This document shows positions 1 to 8,198 of a stretch of DNA of 64,000 nucleotides, piece after piece. The translations under genes were made by a program, and so were the position numbers. Below the pieces are notes generated by a model, which was not told where the DNA came from, ran no database searches, and worked only from the letters and a program-made list of their open reading frames with translations. Within the stretch, counting starts at the first letter, position 1. Every line of letters begins with the position of its first letter. The stretch is from contig CBDDHB010000003.1 in NCBI GenBank assembly GCA_965228165.1, forward strand, positions 558,001-622,000, written 5' to 3'. Source of the DNA: Oleispirillum sp965228165. GTDB taxonomy: Bacteria > Pseudomonadota > Alphaproteobacteria > Rhodospirillales > Rhodospirillaceae.

Positions 1-993
1 GCGGCCAGTGCAACCACGGCCGCCCATGCCGAAGGAAAAGCCGAAGAACAGACCGGCGATGGTGCCCACCTTGCCCGGAACCAGCTCCTGCCCGTAGACG
101 ACGATCGCCGAAAACGCCGAGGCGAGAATCAAGCCGATGATCACCGTCAGAATCGGCGTCCAGAACAGGTTGGCATGGGGCAGCATCAGGGTGAAGGGCA
201 GCACCCCCAGGATCGAGCGCCAGATCACCACCTTGCGCCCCAGGCGGTCGCCCACCGGCCCGCCGATCAGGGTTCCCGCCGCCACCGCGCCCAGGAAGAT
301 GGACAGATAGACCTGCGACTGCCGCACCGAAAGCTGGAAGGTCTCCATCAGATAGAAGGCGTAATAGCTGGTCAGGCTGGCCATGTAGACGTTCTTGGAA
401 AACACCAGCATCGCCAGAAGACCCAGGGTGATCAACACCTTGCGGCGCGGCAGGACCATCTCCGGGACCGGTCCGGCGGGCTTTTTCGCGGCCTGGGCGC
501 GGGCCTCGCGGTACCACAGGCCGACCCGCCACAGCACCATCGCGGCGATCAGCGCGGCGGCGGAAAACCACGCCACCGAGGCCTGCCCATACGGCACCAC
601 GATCAACGCCGCCAACAGCGGGCCGAAGGCGGTGCCGGAATTGCCGCCCACCTGGAACACCGATTGCGCCAGACCGAAGCGCCCGCCCGAGGCCATGCGG
701 GCGACTCGCGACGACTCGGGGTGGAAGATCGACGACCCCATCCCCAGCACCAGGGAAAACGGCTTGGGGTGCTTGTCGGTGTAGAAGCCGACCCAGGGCT
801 GCAACAGCGACGCGGTTAGCTGGAAGGTCAGGGTCAACAGGCCGATCTGGCCGAAATCCAGGGAATAGTTGGTCTTCAGGATCGGATAGATCGCCGCCAG
901 CAACGACTGCATCATGTCGTTGAGCATATGGCAGAAGCTCAAGGCCAGCAGCACCGTGAAGGCGGTGGTTCCGGCGGACGTTTCCTGGCGCAC
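1..993 (-). CDS. MFS exporter, fosmidomycin-resistance (Fsr) type, 3' end outside the window
   Basis: Reading the minus strand from a GTG at 993 gives an uninterrupted frame to the window edge (331 codons). The product starts VRQETSAGTTAFTVLLALSF and continues with CHMLNDMMQSLLAAIYP and FGQIGLLTLTFQLTASLLQP, the typical start of Fsr-type major facilitator exporters, followed by several hydrophobic segments. Family members are about 400 residues, so the last helices are missing. A GGAGG lies about six bases before the GTG at 993; an in-frame GTG at 999 is an alternative start. The last ten codons at the edge (GMGGRGCTGR) do not look like the family's usual GMGGIGAA region, so the extreme edge may contain a base error. 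The transported drug cannot be told. Confidence 0.8.
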   Translation of the reverse strand, partial: MRQETSAGTTAFTVLLALSFCHMLNDMMQSLLAAIYPILKTNYSLDFGQIGLLTLTFQLTASLLQPWVGFYTDKHPKPFSLVLGMGSSIFHPESSRVARMASGGRFGLAQSVFQVGGNSGTAFGPLLAALIVVPYGQASVAWFSAAALIAAMVLWRVGLWYREARAQAAKKPAGPVPEMVLPRRKVLITLGLLAMLVFSKNVYMASLTSYYAFYLMETFQLSVRQSQVYLSIFLGAVAAGTLIGGPVGDRLGRKVVIWRSILGVLPFTLMLPHANLFWTPILTVIIGLILASAFSAIVVYGQELVPGKVGTIAGLFFGFSFGMGGRGCTGR

Positions 994-1223
994 CCGCACC
1001 CTCCAATTGACGAACGATGTGCAACAGTGCTGTTATATCGGGGGCGCCGCCGCAAGCCGCAAGCGACGAAACGCCCCGAACTCCGCCGCGCCTGCTGCGA
1101 AAATGCCACAGAGTTTGCGACGGCGGAGGCGACGCCCCATATCGCGTCAGGGGAGAAGGGTACGTCCAAGAGTGCGTCCGATGGGGACTGTCCGGCTTTC
1201 ATCCGAAACGCAGGAGGTCCGTG

Positions 1224-2441
1224 ATGTTGTTCCAGTTGTTCATGCGTCGTCTGATCCGCCATGGGGCGTTGACCGTGGTCCTGCCCGGCGGCAAGTCCTT
1301 CCGCGTCGGAAACGGGCCGGAGGACGGCCCGGCGCCGCTGCGCCTGATCATCGACGACCCCAAGGTTCTGCGCCGCCTGCCCTGGAGGCCCGCGCTGGCC
1401 TTCGGCGAAGGCTATATGGACGGCTCCGTCCGCGTCGAGAACGGCTCGCTTCGCGACTTCCTGGCGCTGTTCATGAAGAACGTCGCGGACGCCCGCGATC
1501 ACCCCTTCTCGCACGCCAAAAGCGCCGCCGACCGCCTGATCCGCCGCCTGCACCAGAACAACCCGATCCCCCGCGCGGCGAAGAACGTCGCCCACCACTA
1601 CGACCTGTCGCCCCGCCTGTACGAGCTTTTCCTCGACGCCGACCGGCAGTATTCCTGCGCCTATTTCCCCACCGGGACGGAAACCCTGGAACAAGCCCAA
1701 GAGGCGAAAAAGCGCCACATCGCGGCGAAGCTTCTCCTCCGCCCCGGCATGAGCGTGCTCGACGTCGGCTGCGGCTGGGGCGGCACCGCGCTCTCCCTGG
1801 CGAAGGATTTCGACGTTTCGGTCACCGGCATCACCCTGTCCGAACGCCAGTTGGAGGTGGCGCGCCAGCGCGCCCAGACGGCCGGGCTCGCCGACCGGGT
1901 GCGCTTCGACCTGATGGACTATCGCGAGGTCGAGGGACGCTTCGACCGCATCGTTTCGGTCGGCATGTTCGAACACGTCGGGGTGCGCTTCTACCGCGCC
2001 TTTTTCCGCGCGGTGCGCGAGCGTCTCGCCCCGGACGGCGTCGCTCTTCTGCACACCATCGGTCGCTCCGGCCCGCCGGGAGACACCAACCCCTGGCTGC
2101 GCAAGTACATCTTCCCCGGCGGCTACTGCCCGGCGCTGTCGGAAATCATGGCGGCGGTGGAGCGGGAGCGTCTGATCACCACCGACGTCGAGGTCTTACG
2201 CCTGCATTATGCGGAAACCCTGCGCCTCTGGCACGACCGCTTCCGGGCCAACCGCGCCGAGATCGCGGCGATGCTGGACGAACGCTTCTGCCGGATATGG
2301 GAGTTCTATCTGGTCGGCTCGGAAATGGCGTTCCGCCACGAAAGCCAGGTGGTTTTCCAAATCCAACTGACGCGCGACAAGACTGCGGCGCCGGAGACCC
2401 GCGACTACATCGCGGCGTTCGAGGCGGCGCACCCGCTGTGA
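1224..2441 (+). CDS. cfa: Cyclopropane-fatty-acyl-phospholipid synthase
   Basis: This 405-residue protein transfers a methylene group from S-adenosylmethionine onto the double bond of unsaturated acyl chains in membrane phospholipids. The SAM-binding motif VLDVGCGWGGTALSLA lies near the middle, followed by VTGITLSERQLEVARQRA. FEHVGVRFY and the HTIGR region further on are also typical. Length is normal for the family. The ATG at 1224 was chosen because AGGAGG lies six bases upstream; the open frame extends to 1017 but that part has no family resemblance. It is divergent from the MFS gene and convergent with gldA. The 230-base divergent gap contains no promoter I would defend strongly. Confidence 0.93.
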   Translation: MLFQLFMRRLIRHGALTVVLPGGKSFRVGNGPEDGPAPLRLIIDDPKVLRRLPWRPALAFGEGYMDGSVRVENGSLRDFLALFMKNVADARDHPFSHAKSAADRLIRRLHQNNPIPRAAKNVAHHYDLSPRLYELFLDADRQYSCAYFPTGTETLEQAQEAKKRHIAAKLLLRPGMSVLDVGCGWGGTALSLAKDFDVSVTGITLSERQLEVARQRAQTAGLADRVRFDLMDYREVEGRFDRIVSVGMFEHVGVRFYRAFFRAVRERLAPDGVALLHTIGRSGPPGDTNPWLRKYIFPGGYCPALSEIMAAVERERLITTDVEVLRLHYAETLRLWHDRFRANRAEIAAMLDERFCRIWEFYLVGSEMAFRHESQVVFQIQLTRDKTAAPETRDYIAAFEAAHPL

Positions 2442-2471
2442 CGCCGGTGCGCCGCCCCGCCGAACCCCGCC

Positions 2472-3557
2472 CTACTCGGCGCGGCGACGGCCTTCGGCGT
2501 CGGCGGCCTTCAGCGCCCAGAACACGGTTCGCGGCGTGACCTCGTGGGGTTCGTTGTGGATGGTCTCGCCCGGCGCGCAGGCGGCCTCGGCCACCCGCAT
2601 CAGATCGGCGTCGGATACTCCGGCAAGGCCGATCGCCTCCAGCGTCGTCGGCAGGCCCACCGCTTCGCAGAAGTCATAGACCAGATCGATCATCTCCGGC
2701 GGCCGATCGGTCAGGAACAGCGCGGCGAGGACGCCGATCGTCACCTTCTCGCCGTGCCAGAAGGCGTGGGTTTGCGGCAGCGCGGTCAGGCCGTTGTGGA
2801 TGGCGTGACAGGCCCCCAGGCCGCCGCTTTCGAACCCCAGGCCGGAGAGCAGGGTGTTCGCCTCCACCACCTTTTCCAGGGCCGGAGTCACCGCCCCCGC
2901 GCCCGCCGCGACCAGCGCCGACTCGCCGTATTCGATCAGGGTGTCGAAGCATAAGCGCGCCAGGGCATAAGCGGTCATCGGCCCGGGACGTCCGATCATG
3001 TTGGCGGCCCGCGCGACGCGGCAGCTTTCCGCCTCGAACCAGGTGGACAGGGCGTCCCCCATGCCGGACACCAGGAAACGCGGCGGCGCGGCGGCGATCA
3101 CTTCGGTATCCACCAGCACCACGTTCGGATTCTGCGGCAGCAGCAGATAGCGCGAGAACACCCCTTCCGGCGTATAGATCACCGACAGGGCGCTGCACGG
3201 CGCGTCGGTGGAGGCCAGGGTCGGCACGATCAGAACCGGTATCCGGCGGGCATGCGCCACCGCCTTGGCGGTGTCCAGCGCCTTGCCGCCGCCGACGCCG
3301 ACGATCGCCTGCGCCCCCTGGGCAAGGACGGTCAGGCGTTCGATTTCCGGATCGCAGCATTCGCCGCCGAAGGCCTCGACGGTCGCCTCGGCATGACCGG
3401 CCAATGCGGCGACGACGCGATCGCCCAGAACGCCGAGCACCCCCTTGTCGACGATCGCCAGGACGGTCTTGCCCAAGCGGGCGGCTTCCTCGCCCAGGAC
3501 GGACAAGGCGCCCGCCCCTTGCACGTAGCGGCCCGGAAAAATCGCGGTGGTCAGCAT
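2472..3557 (-). CDS. gldA: Glycerol dehydrogenase (NAD+), GldA type
   Basis: This 361-residue iron/zinc-type alcohol dehydrogenase oxidises glycerol to dihydroxyacetone with NAD+. The match to E. coli GldA is visible along its whole length: FPGRYVQGAGALSVLGE at the start, VGGGKALDTAKAVAH for NAD binding, PTLASTDAPCSALSVIY, MGDALSTWFEAESC, GLGACHAIHNGLT and HGEKV with the metal-binding histidines, and ACAPGETIHNEP near the end. The ATG at 3557 follows a GGAGG and gives the family length; the longer open frame to 3824 overlaps rsmD and is rejected. It follows rsmD on the same strand after an 82-base gap. No dha or glp genes are nearby, so the pathway context is not shown here. Confidence 0.93.
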   Translation of the reverse strand: MLTTAIFPGRYVQGAGALSVLGEEAARLGKTVLAIVDKGVLGVLGDRVVAALAGHAEATVEAFGGECCDPEIERLTVLAQGAQAIVGVGGGKALDTAKAVAHARRIPVLIVPTLASTDAPCSALSVIYTPEGVFSRYLLLPQNPNVVLVDTEVIAAAPPRFLVSGMGDALSTWFEAESCRVARAANMIGRPGPMTAYALARLCFDTLIEYGESALVAAGAGAVTPALEKVVEANTLLSGLGFESGGLGACHAIHNGLTALPQTHAFWHGEKVTIGVLAALFLTDRPPEMIDLVYDFCEAVGLPTTLEAIGLAGVSDADLMRVAEAACAPGETIHNEPHEVTPRTVFWALKAADAEGRRRAE

Positions 3558-3639
3558 AGCGTTTCCTCCCCGATTGCTGAAATCAAATCCGGGAAAAGCA
3601 TACCCCCGAACCGTCAACGGGGACAAAGAAACTACGGCG

Positions 3640-4200
3640 TCAGCCGCGCCAGCGCAGAAAGAAAAGCGCCGCCTTGCCATAGGCGCGGCGGTCGTCGAGA
3701 ACGAACCCCTCCGGCCAGACCGGAGAGTCGGTCGCGGCGGTTTCCACCACCGCCACCGCGCCGTCGCGCAGCCACTGGGCGGCAATCGCGGAGGCCAGGA
3801 CGGCGGGCGCGATGCCGTCGGCATACGGCGGATCGAGGAAAACCAGCGAACAGGGGACGGAGGCGCGCGGCAGGCGGGTGGCGTCGGTCTTCAGCACCGT
3901 CGAAACCGCCTCCGCCTTCAGGGCGCGGATGTTGGCGGACAGCGCCGCCAGGGCGGCGGGGGCGCGCTCGACGAAGGTGGCATGCGCCGCGCCGCGCGAC
4001 AGAGCCTCCAGCCCCAGGGCGCCGGTTCCGGCGCAAAGATCGAGCACCCGCGCCCCGGAAAGCGCGAAGTCGTGCGGCGGATAGCGATGGACCAGGATGT
4101 TGAACAGGGATTCCCGCGCCCGGTCGGAGGTCGGGCGCACCCCCTCCCCCTCCGGCGCGGTCAGAAGCTTGCCGCGATACCGTCCGGCGACGATCCTCAT
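3640..4200 (-). CDS. rsmD: 16S rRNA (guanine966-N2)-methyltransferase RsmD
   Basis: This 186-residue SAM-dependent methyltransferase modifies G966 of 16S rRNA during 30S assembly. It begins MRIVAGRYRGKLL and has the family motifs RPTSDRARESLFNIL, VLDLCAGTGALGLEALSRGA for SAM binding, and VFLDPPYADG as the catalytic N/DPPY motif. The start codon overlaps the stop of the upstream pseudouridine synthase by four bases (ATGA), so the two rRNA-modification genes are probably co-translated. Length is standard. Confidence 0.95.
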   Translation of the reverse strand: MRIVAGRYRGKLLTAPEGEGVRPTSDRARESLFNILVHRYPPHDFALSGARVLDLCAGTGALGLEALSRGAAHATFVERAPAALAALSANIRALKAEAVSTVLKTDATRLPRASVPCSLVFLDPPYADGIAPAVLASAIAAQWLRDGAVAVVETAATDSPVWPEGFVLDDRRAYGKAALFFLRWRG

Positions 4201-5126
4201 CGCCGCTTGCGGCCCTTGCCGCCATCGAGGTCCAGACGGTGCGGCCGGGGCGGGCGCGCCTTGCCGTCCGCCGCCTCGGCGGATTTCGCGGCGGGCTTCG
4301 CCTTCGCCGGAGCGGAAGACGGCCCTTCCCGTTCCCGGCGGCGGCGCTGGCGGCCTTCCTCGGCCCCCGAGGGGAGTTGCCCCCGCACCGCGCCGCCCAG
4401 AGTCTCGCGCAGAATCTTCGGCGGAATCTCCGCCGCCGCGCCGGGCGGCAGATCGCCCAGGGCGAAGGGACCGTAATGCACCCGGATCAGGCGGTTGACG
4501 GTCAGGCCGATTGCCTCCATCAGCTTGCGGATTTCGCGGTTCTTGCCTTCGGTCAGCACCACCTCCAGCCAGGCGTTGGCGCCCTGCTGGCGTTCCAGGA
4601 TCGCCACCGCCTTGCCGTAGCGCACCCCGTCCACGGTCATTCCGGCGGCCAGGCGGTCCAGGGACTCCTGCGTCGGCGCGCCATGCACCCGCACCCGGTA
4701 GCGCCGCGTCCAGGCGTTGGAAGGCAGTTCCAGGCGGCGGGCGAGTTCGCCGTCGTTGGTCAGCAGCAGCAACCCCTCGGAATTGAGGTCCAGCCGCCCC
4801 ACCGAGATCACCCGCGGCAGATCGGCGGGCAGGCGGTCGAACACCGTGGGCCGACCCTCCGGGTCCTTGTGGGTGGTGACCAGCCCCACCGGTTTGTGAT
4901 AGCGCCACAGGCGGGGCGGCATGCGCTCGGGCAGGGGTTTGCCATCCACCGTCACGATATCGTTCGGGCCGACCAGGGTGGCCGGGGTCTCGACCTTGCG
5001 GCCGTTCAGGGCGACGCGTCCGGCGGCGATCCGCGCCTCCGCCTCGCGACGGGAACACACCCCGGCGCGCGCCATCGCCTTGGCGATGCGTTCTCCCTTG
5101 CTTGCGTCCTCGGGTGGGGCGCTCAT
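4197..5126 (-). CDS. 23S rRNA pseudouridine synthase, RluB family
   Basis: A 309-residue protein with an N-terminal S4 RNA-binding domain (residues about 10-60, AKAMARAGVCSRREAEARI) and an RsuA/RluB/E/F catalytic domain. The catalytic aspartate lies in GRLDLNSEGLLLLTNDG; RYRVRVHG and LTEGKNREIRKLMEAIG are also characteristic. RluB isomerises U2605 of 23S rRNA in E. coli, and the length with a basic tail (rich in Lys, Arg, Pro and Ala, ending GGKGRKRR) fits RluB better than RsuA or RluE. The gene overlaps rsmD by four bases. The exact target uridine is inferred from the family only. Confidence 0.88.
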   Translation of the reverse strand: MSAPPEDASKGERIAKAMARAGVCSRREAEARIAAGRVALNGRKVETPATLVGPNDIVTVDGKPLPERMPPRLWRYHKPVGLVTTHKDPEGRPTVFDRLPADLPRVISVGRLDLNSEGLLLLTNDGELARRLELPSNAWTRRYRVRVHGAPTQESLDRLAAGMTVDGVRYGKAVAILERQQGANAWLEVVLTEGKNREIRKLMEAIGLTVNRLIRVHYGPFALGDLPPGAAAEIPPKILRETLGGAVRGQLPSGAEEGRQRRRREREGPSSAPAKAKPAAKSAEAADGKARPPRPHRLDLDGGKGRKRR

Positions 5127-5165
5127 GTCGTCGTCCTTTCGGAAAAGGGATCGGCAAAGGCCGGG

Positions 5166-6326
5166 TCAGACGCCGGGCCGGGCCTCGCGCGGCGCGGCGT
5201 CGGCGACCTCGGGCGTCGTCTTCTCATAGCGCGGCAGCGCTCCCCCCGCAACCTTGGCGCCGTCGCCCGCCGGACGCGGCGGCATCGGCGCGGCGAAGCG
5301 GGCGGCTCCCGGCGGGCGATGCAAAGCCCCCTCGGCCCGATCGGCGGGCACCCGGGAGAAGGCGGCGCGGGTGCCGATCATCGCGGCGCGCGCCGCCGAT
5401 GGCGGCAACACCTGGACCAGAACCGGCGCCTCGTCGTCGGCGACCGAACCGCCGCCCAAAACCCCGCGCACCGCGGCTTCCCGCATCGCCGGACCGACCG
5501 GCAGGCGCACCGGTTCCGCGCCGTCGAGGGCACCGTCCAGCCAGGGCAGGGCCAGACCGCCGCCGGGGAGCAGATGGCGGGCGAGCGCCACCTGCAAATC
5601 CTCGGCGGGAAGACGCTTCCTTGCCGGGGACTTGCGCGCGGGCTGGCGCGGCGAAGCCGCGCGCGGCCGCCCCACCATCTCGGGGGAGAGACTGGCGAAG
5701 CGCACCATCTCGCGCTTGAAGGCGCGCACCAGACGGTCGTGCAGCGCCCCCTGCGCCCCCAGGAAGTGGGCGATGTAGAGTTCCTCCGGCGACACCTTGC
5801 GCCCCAGCGCGCGGGACAGGGTGGCGCGGTTCTCGCGGGTATATTCGGCGGCCAGATGGGCGGCGAGTTCGGGGTCGTGGCGCAGATCGAGAATCCGGCG
5901 GCCCGCCTCGCCCTCGGGCGGAATCAGGCCGCCCCGGGGCGAACGGACGATCATTCCGGCCAGATCGCCCCGGCCATAGGCGGAACCGTGACGGGAAAAG
6001 AGGTCGAGCCAGGTCTGCCGGGTGAACTGGAACATCCCCGAAGCGCTGGAAGATGCGGCATCGGCGGACACGTCGAAGCCGCTTTCCCGCGATGCCTTGG
6101 CCAACAGATAGGGAAAGGCGACGCCGGTGCTTTCGCTGGCGGAGCGGATCGCCGCCAGCACCCGCGCCTCGACCATGGTACCCGCCACCGCGACGCTGCC
6201 GTCGGGAGCGACGAAAGCCACATCCACCCCCGCGCCGGCAAACCCCGGCGCCGCCGCCGGAAACCCGACGACGGCAATGGAAACAATCGCCGCGAAAAGC
6301 GACGTATGCCCTTTTGCCGTGTTCAT
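5166..6326 (-). CDS. Lytic transglycosylase with SLT domain, secreted
   Basis: A 386-residue protein with an N-terminal signal sequence (SLFAAIVSIAVVGFPAAAPGFAGA). A lysozyme-like fold covers about residues 55-200. The putative catalytic glutamate is in AKASRESGFDVSADAASSSA, followed by SGMFQFTRQTWLDLF, the usual E-S and G-x-x-Q pattern of soluble lytic transglycosylases, which cleave peptidoglycan glycan strands in the periplasm. EELYIAHFLGAQGA is also family-like. The last 180 residues are rich in Pro, Ala and Arg with no recognisable domain and probably form a flexible tail. No strong ribosome site precedes the ATG at 6326. It is divergent from tadA. Confidence 0.82.
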   Translation of the reverse strand: MNTAKGHTSLFAAIVSIAVVGFPAAAPGFAGAGVDVAFVAPDGSVAVAGTMVEARVLAAIRSASESTGVAFPYLLAKASRESGFDVSADAASSSASGMFQFTRQTWLDLFSRHGSAYGRGDLAGMIVRSPRGGLIPPEGEAGRRILDLRHDPELAAHLAAEYTRENRATLSRALGRKVSPEELYIAHFLGAQGALHDRLVRAFKREMVRFASLSPEMVGRPRAASPRQPARKSPARKRLPAEDLQVALARHLLPGGGLALPWLDGALDGAEPVRLPVGPAMREAAVRGVLGGGSVADDEAPVLVQVLPPSAARAAMIGTRAAFSRVPADRAEGALHRPPGAARFAAPMPPRPAGDGAKVAGGALPRYEKTTPEVADAAPREARPGV

Positions 6327-6421
6327 GAGAAACAGAATGGACCTTCCCGGTTATCATTTCCCTAACGCGGCGTTTTCCGCCGTCTTGACCGCAAGGCGCG
6401 AAGTGACGCACTGTTGAGGAT

Positions 6422-6913
6422 ATGAACACCGGACCGTCATCGTCAATCGCCGCCGACGGCGGCTTCATGGATCGCGCCATCGCCCTTGCCCGCGATGCGG
6501 CGCATCGCGGCGAGGTGCCGGTCGGCGCGGTGGTCGTCGAGGCGGACACTGGCCGCATCGTCGCCGAGGCCGCCAACCGCACCGAGACCGACCGCGACCC
6601 CACCGCGCACGCCGAGATTCTGGCGCTGCGCGAGGCGGCCCGCGTCCTGGGCGCGCCGCGCCTGCCCGGCTGCGACCTCTACGTCACCCTGGAGCCTTGC
6701 GCGATGTGCGCCGCCGCGATCGCCTTCGCTCGCATCCGCCGGGTCTATTACGGCGCCTTCGACCCCAAGGGCGGGGCGATCGACCACGGCCCCCGCCTGT
6801 TCCAGCAACCCACCATCCACCACCGCCCCGAGGTCTACGGCGGCCTGAGGGAGACCGAATGCGCCCGCCTGCTCAAGACCTTCTTCACCGAACGGCGCGA
6901 CGGCAACGGTTGA
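6422..6913 (+). CDS. tadA: tRNA-specific adenosine deaminase / nucleoside deaminase
   Basis: A 163-residue zinc deaminase. HAEILALREAA supplies the zinc-binding histidine and the proton-shuttling glutamate, and PCAMCAAAI supplies the two zinc-binding cysteines. GEVPVGAVVV, the region around RLPGCDLYVTLEP and YYGAFDPKGGAIDHG match TadA, which converts A34 to inosine in tRNA-Arg(ACG). Some guanine or cytosine deaminases share these motifs, but position and length favour TadA. TGAGGA precedes the ATG at 6422. Confidence 0.9.
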   Translation: MNTGPSSSIAADGGFMDRAIALARDAAHRGEVPVGAVVVEADTGRIVAEAANRTETDRDPTAHAEILALREAARVLGAPRLPGCDLYVTLEPCAMCAAAIAFARIRRVYYGAFDPKGGAIDHGPRLFQQPTIHHRPEVYGGLRETECARLLKTFFTERRDGNG

Positions 6914-6968
6914 TCCGCGACGACAAAGCCGCGATCATGGACGACCTTTCGGTTTCCCGGGACATGCG

Positions 6969-7451
6969 ATGATGGGGTCTTTTCTTTTCGGCTTTTCGAC
7001 GCGGCTTCGCGTCCTCTCCCTGCTTGCGGCGGGGCTGATCGCCCTGGGCGCGACGGCGGCGGCGGCGGAGGGCGGCAAGGCCTCCGCCTTCGGCCCCGGC
7101 GAAAAGACCCTGCAACTCGCCCCGATGTGGGTTCCGGTAACCGGCGCGCGCAGCCAAGCCAAGGGGGTTCCGGGCTACCGCCCGCTGACCGTCAAGATTA
7201 CCTCGCGGGACGGCGGAGCAATGATGATGTGCCACCGCCTGCCCCACATCGTCGAGGCCTTCCTGTTCGCGATGCACCGGGAACCGGCCGCGATGAAGGG
7301 CGGACGCGTCGATCTGTCCGGAGTGGATCGGCGTCTGTTCGCCGAGGCGAACCGCGTCGCCGGACCCGGCGTGGTGAAGTCGGTGGAAACCATCGACGGC
7401 GCGCCCCACCCCGACAAGGCGAACCAGGAACTCCTGGGACTGTGTCAATGA
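6969..7451 (+). CDS. Small secreted protein of unknown function
   Basis: A 160-residue protein with a clear Sec signal (LRVLSLLAAGLIALGATAAAAEG). The mature part contains LQLAPMWVPVTG, a predicted beta-strand segment PLTVKITSRDGGAMMMCHRLPHIVEAF, and an acidic stretch. The arrangement of a short strand pair followed by a helix carrying RLPHIVEAFLFAM loosely recalls the periplasmic domain of FliL-type proteins, but the likeness is weak and I do not assign it. Its stop overlaps the next gene by four bases (ATGA), so it is probably co-expressed with the HD-domain hydrolase. Confidence 0.7.
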   Translation: MMGSFLFGFSTRLRVLSLLAAGLIALGATAAAAEGGKASAFGPGEKTLQLAPMWVPVTGARSQAKGVPGYRPLTVKITSRDGGAMMMCHRLPHIVEAFLFAMHREPAAMKGGRVDLSGVDRRLFAEANRVAGPGVVKSVETIDGAPHPDKANQELLGLCQ

Positions 7452-8167
7452 CCCCGGCTTCGGACTCCCCGCTGGACGAGGCGGCGCGGCGACGGCTGGA
7501 GGCGAACGCGCCGCGCACCTGGCAGCGGATGCTCTCGGGTCGCCGCCTCAACCTGATCGAACCGTCGCCGCTCGACGTCGAAATCCACGACATCGCCCTG
7601 GGCCTTTCGCGCAACACCCGCTGGAACGGCCAAACCTCGGGCGAGCACGGCTGGTCGGTGGCGCAGCATTCGCTGTTCGTCGTCGAGATCATGCAGCGCC
7701 AGCACCCCGAGACCCCCAGCTGGGTTCTGCTGGCGGGGCTTCTGCACGACGCGCCGGAATACGTCACCCACGACCTGATCACGCCGCTGAAGGCGGCGGT
7801 GGGCGACGTCTTCCGCGAGATCGAGGCTCGTCTGGCGGCGGCGATCCATTTGGCCTTCGGCCTGCCGCCGAAGTTGCCGCGCGAAATCAAGGCGCGGATC
7901 AAGCAGGCCGACCTGGTGGCGGGCGCGACCGAGGCGGTGCAACTCGCCGGGTTCGCCCCGGACGAGGTGAAAAGCATCCTCTCCATCCCGGCGAAACCGT
8001 TCCCCGGCGCGGTTCTCAGGCCCCTGCCCTCGGCCCTGGCGCAGGCCGAATACCTCCGGCGGTTCGACCTTCTCCACCGCGCCCATCGCCATGCCCTGGC
8101 GCAGGGTAACGGCGCCGCCGCCGCGCCATCCGCCGCCGACGCGCCGCCGGACGAATTCCGGTTCTAA
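7448..8167 (+). CDS. HD-domain phosphohydrolase (YfbR-like)
   Basis: A 239-residue HD-superfamily metal-dependent phosphohydrolase. HGWSVAQHSLFVVEI supplies the first metal histidine, LLHDAPEYVTHDLITPLK the HD pair, and ARIKQADLVAGATEA the last aspartate. This layout matches 5'-deoxynucleotidase/YfbR-like enzymes and similar proteins annotated as phosphohydrolases in Rhodospirillales. The substrate, probably a nucleotide monophosphate, is inferred from the family. It starts inside the stop of the preceding secreted protein and ends 31 bases before lptF. Confidence 0.85.
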   Translation: MTPASDSPLDEAARRRLEANAPRTWQRMLSGRRLNLIEPSPLDVEIHDIALGLSRNTRWNGQTSGEHGWSVAQHSLFVVEIMQRQHPETPSWVLLAGLLHDAPEYVTHDLITPLKAAVGDVFREIEARLAAAIHLAFGLPPKLPREIKARIKQADLVAGATEAVQLAGFAPDEVKSILSIPAKPFPGAVLRPLPSALAQAEYLRRFDLLHRAHRHALAQGNGAAAAPSAADAPPDEFRF

Positions 8168-8198
8168 TGTCCCGCGCCAGCCTCTATACTCCGCCGCC

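Noticed and set aside
1007..1036. Possible cfa promoter TTGACG-N18-TGTTAT
   Set aside because: The -35 is good but the -10 is poor and the distance to cfa is nearly 190 bases; not strong enough to list.
914..2539. 541-codon open frame over cfa
   Set aside because: It is an Arg/Pro-rich shadow in another frame of cfa, which has full family motifs and a good ribosome site.
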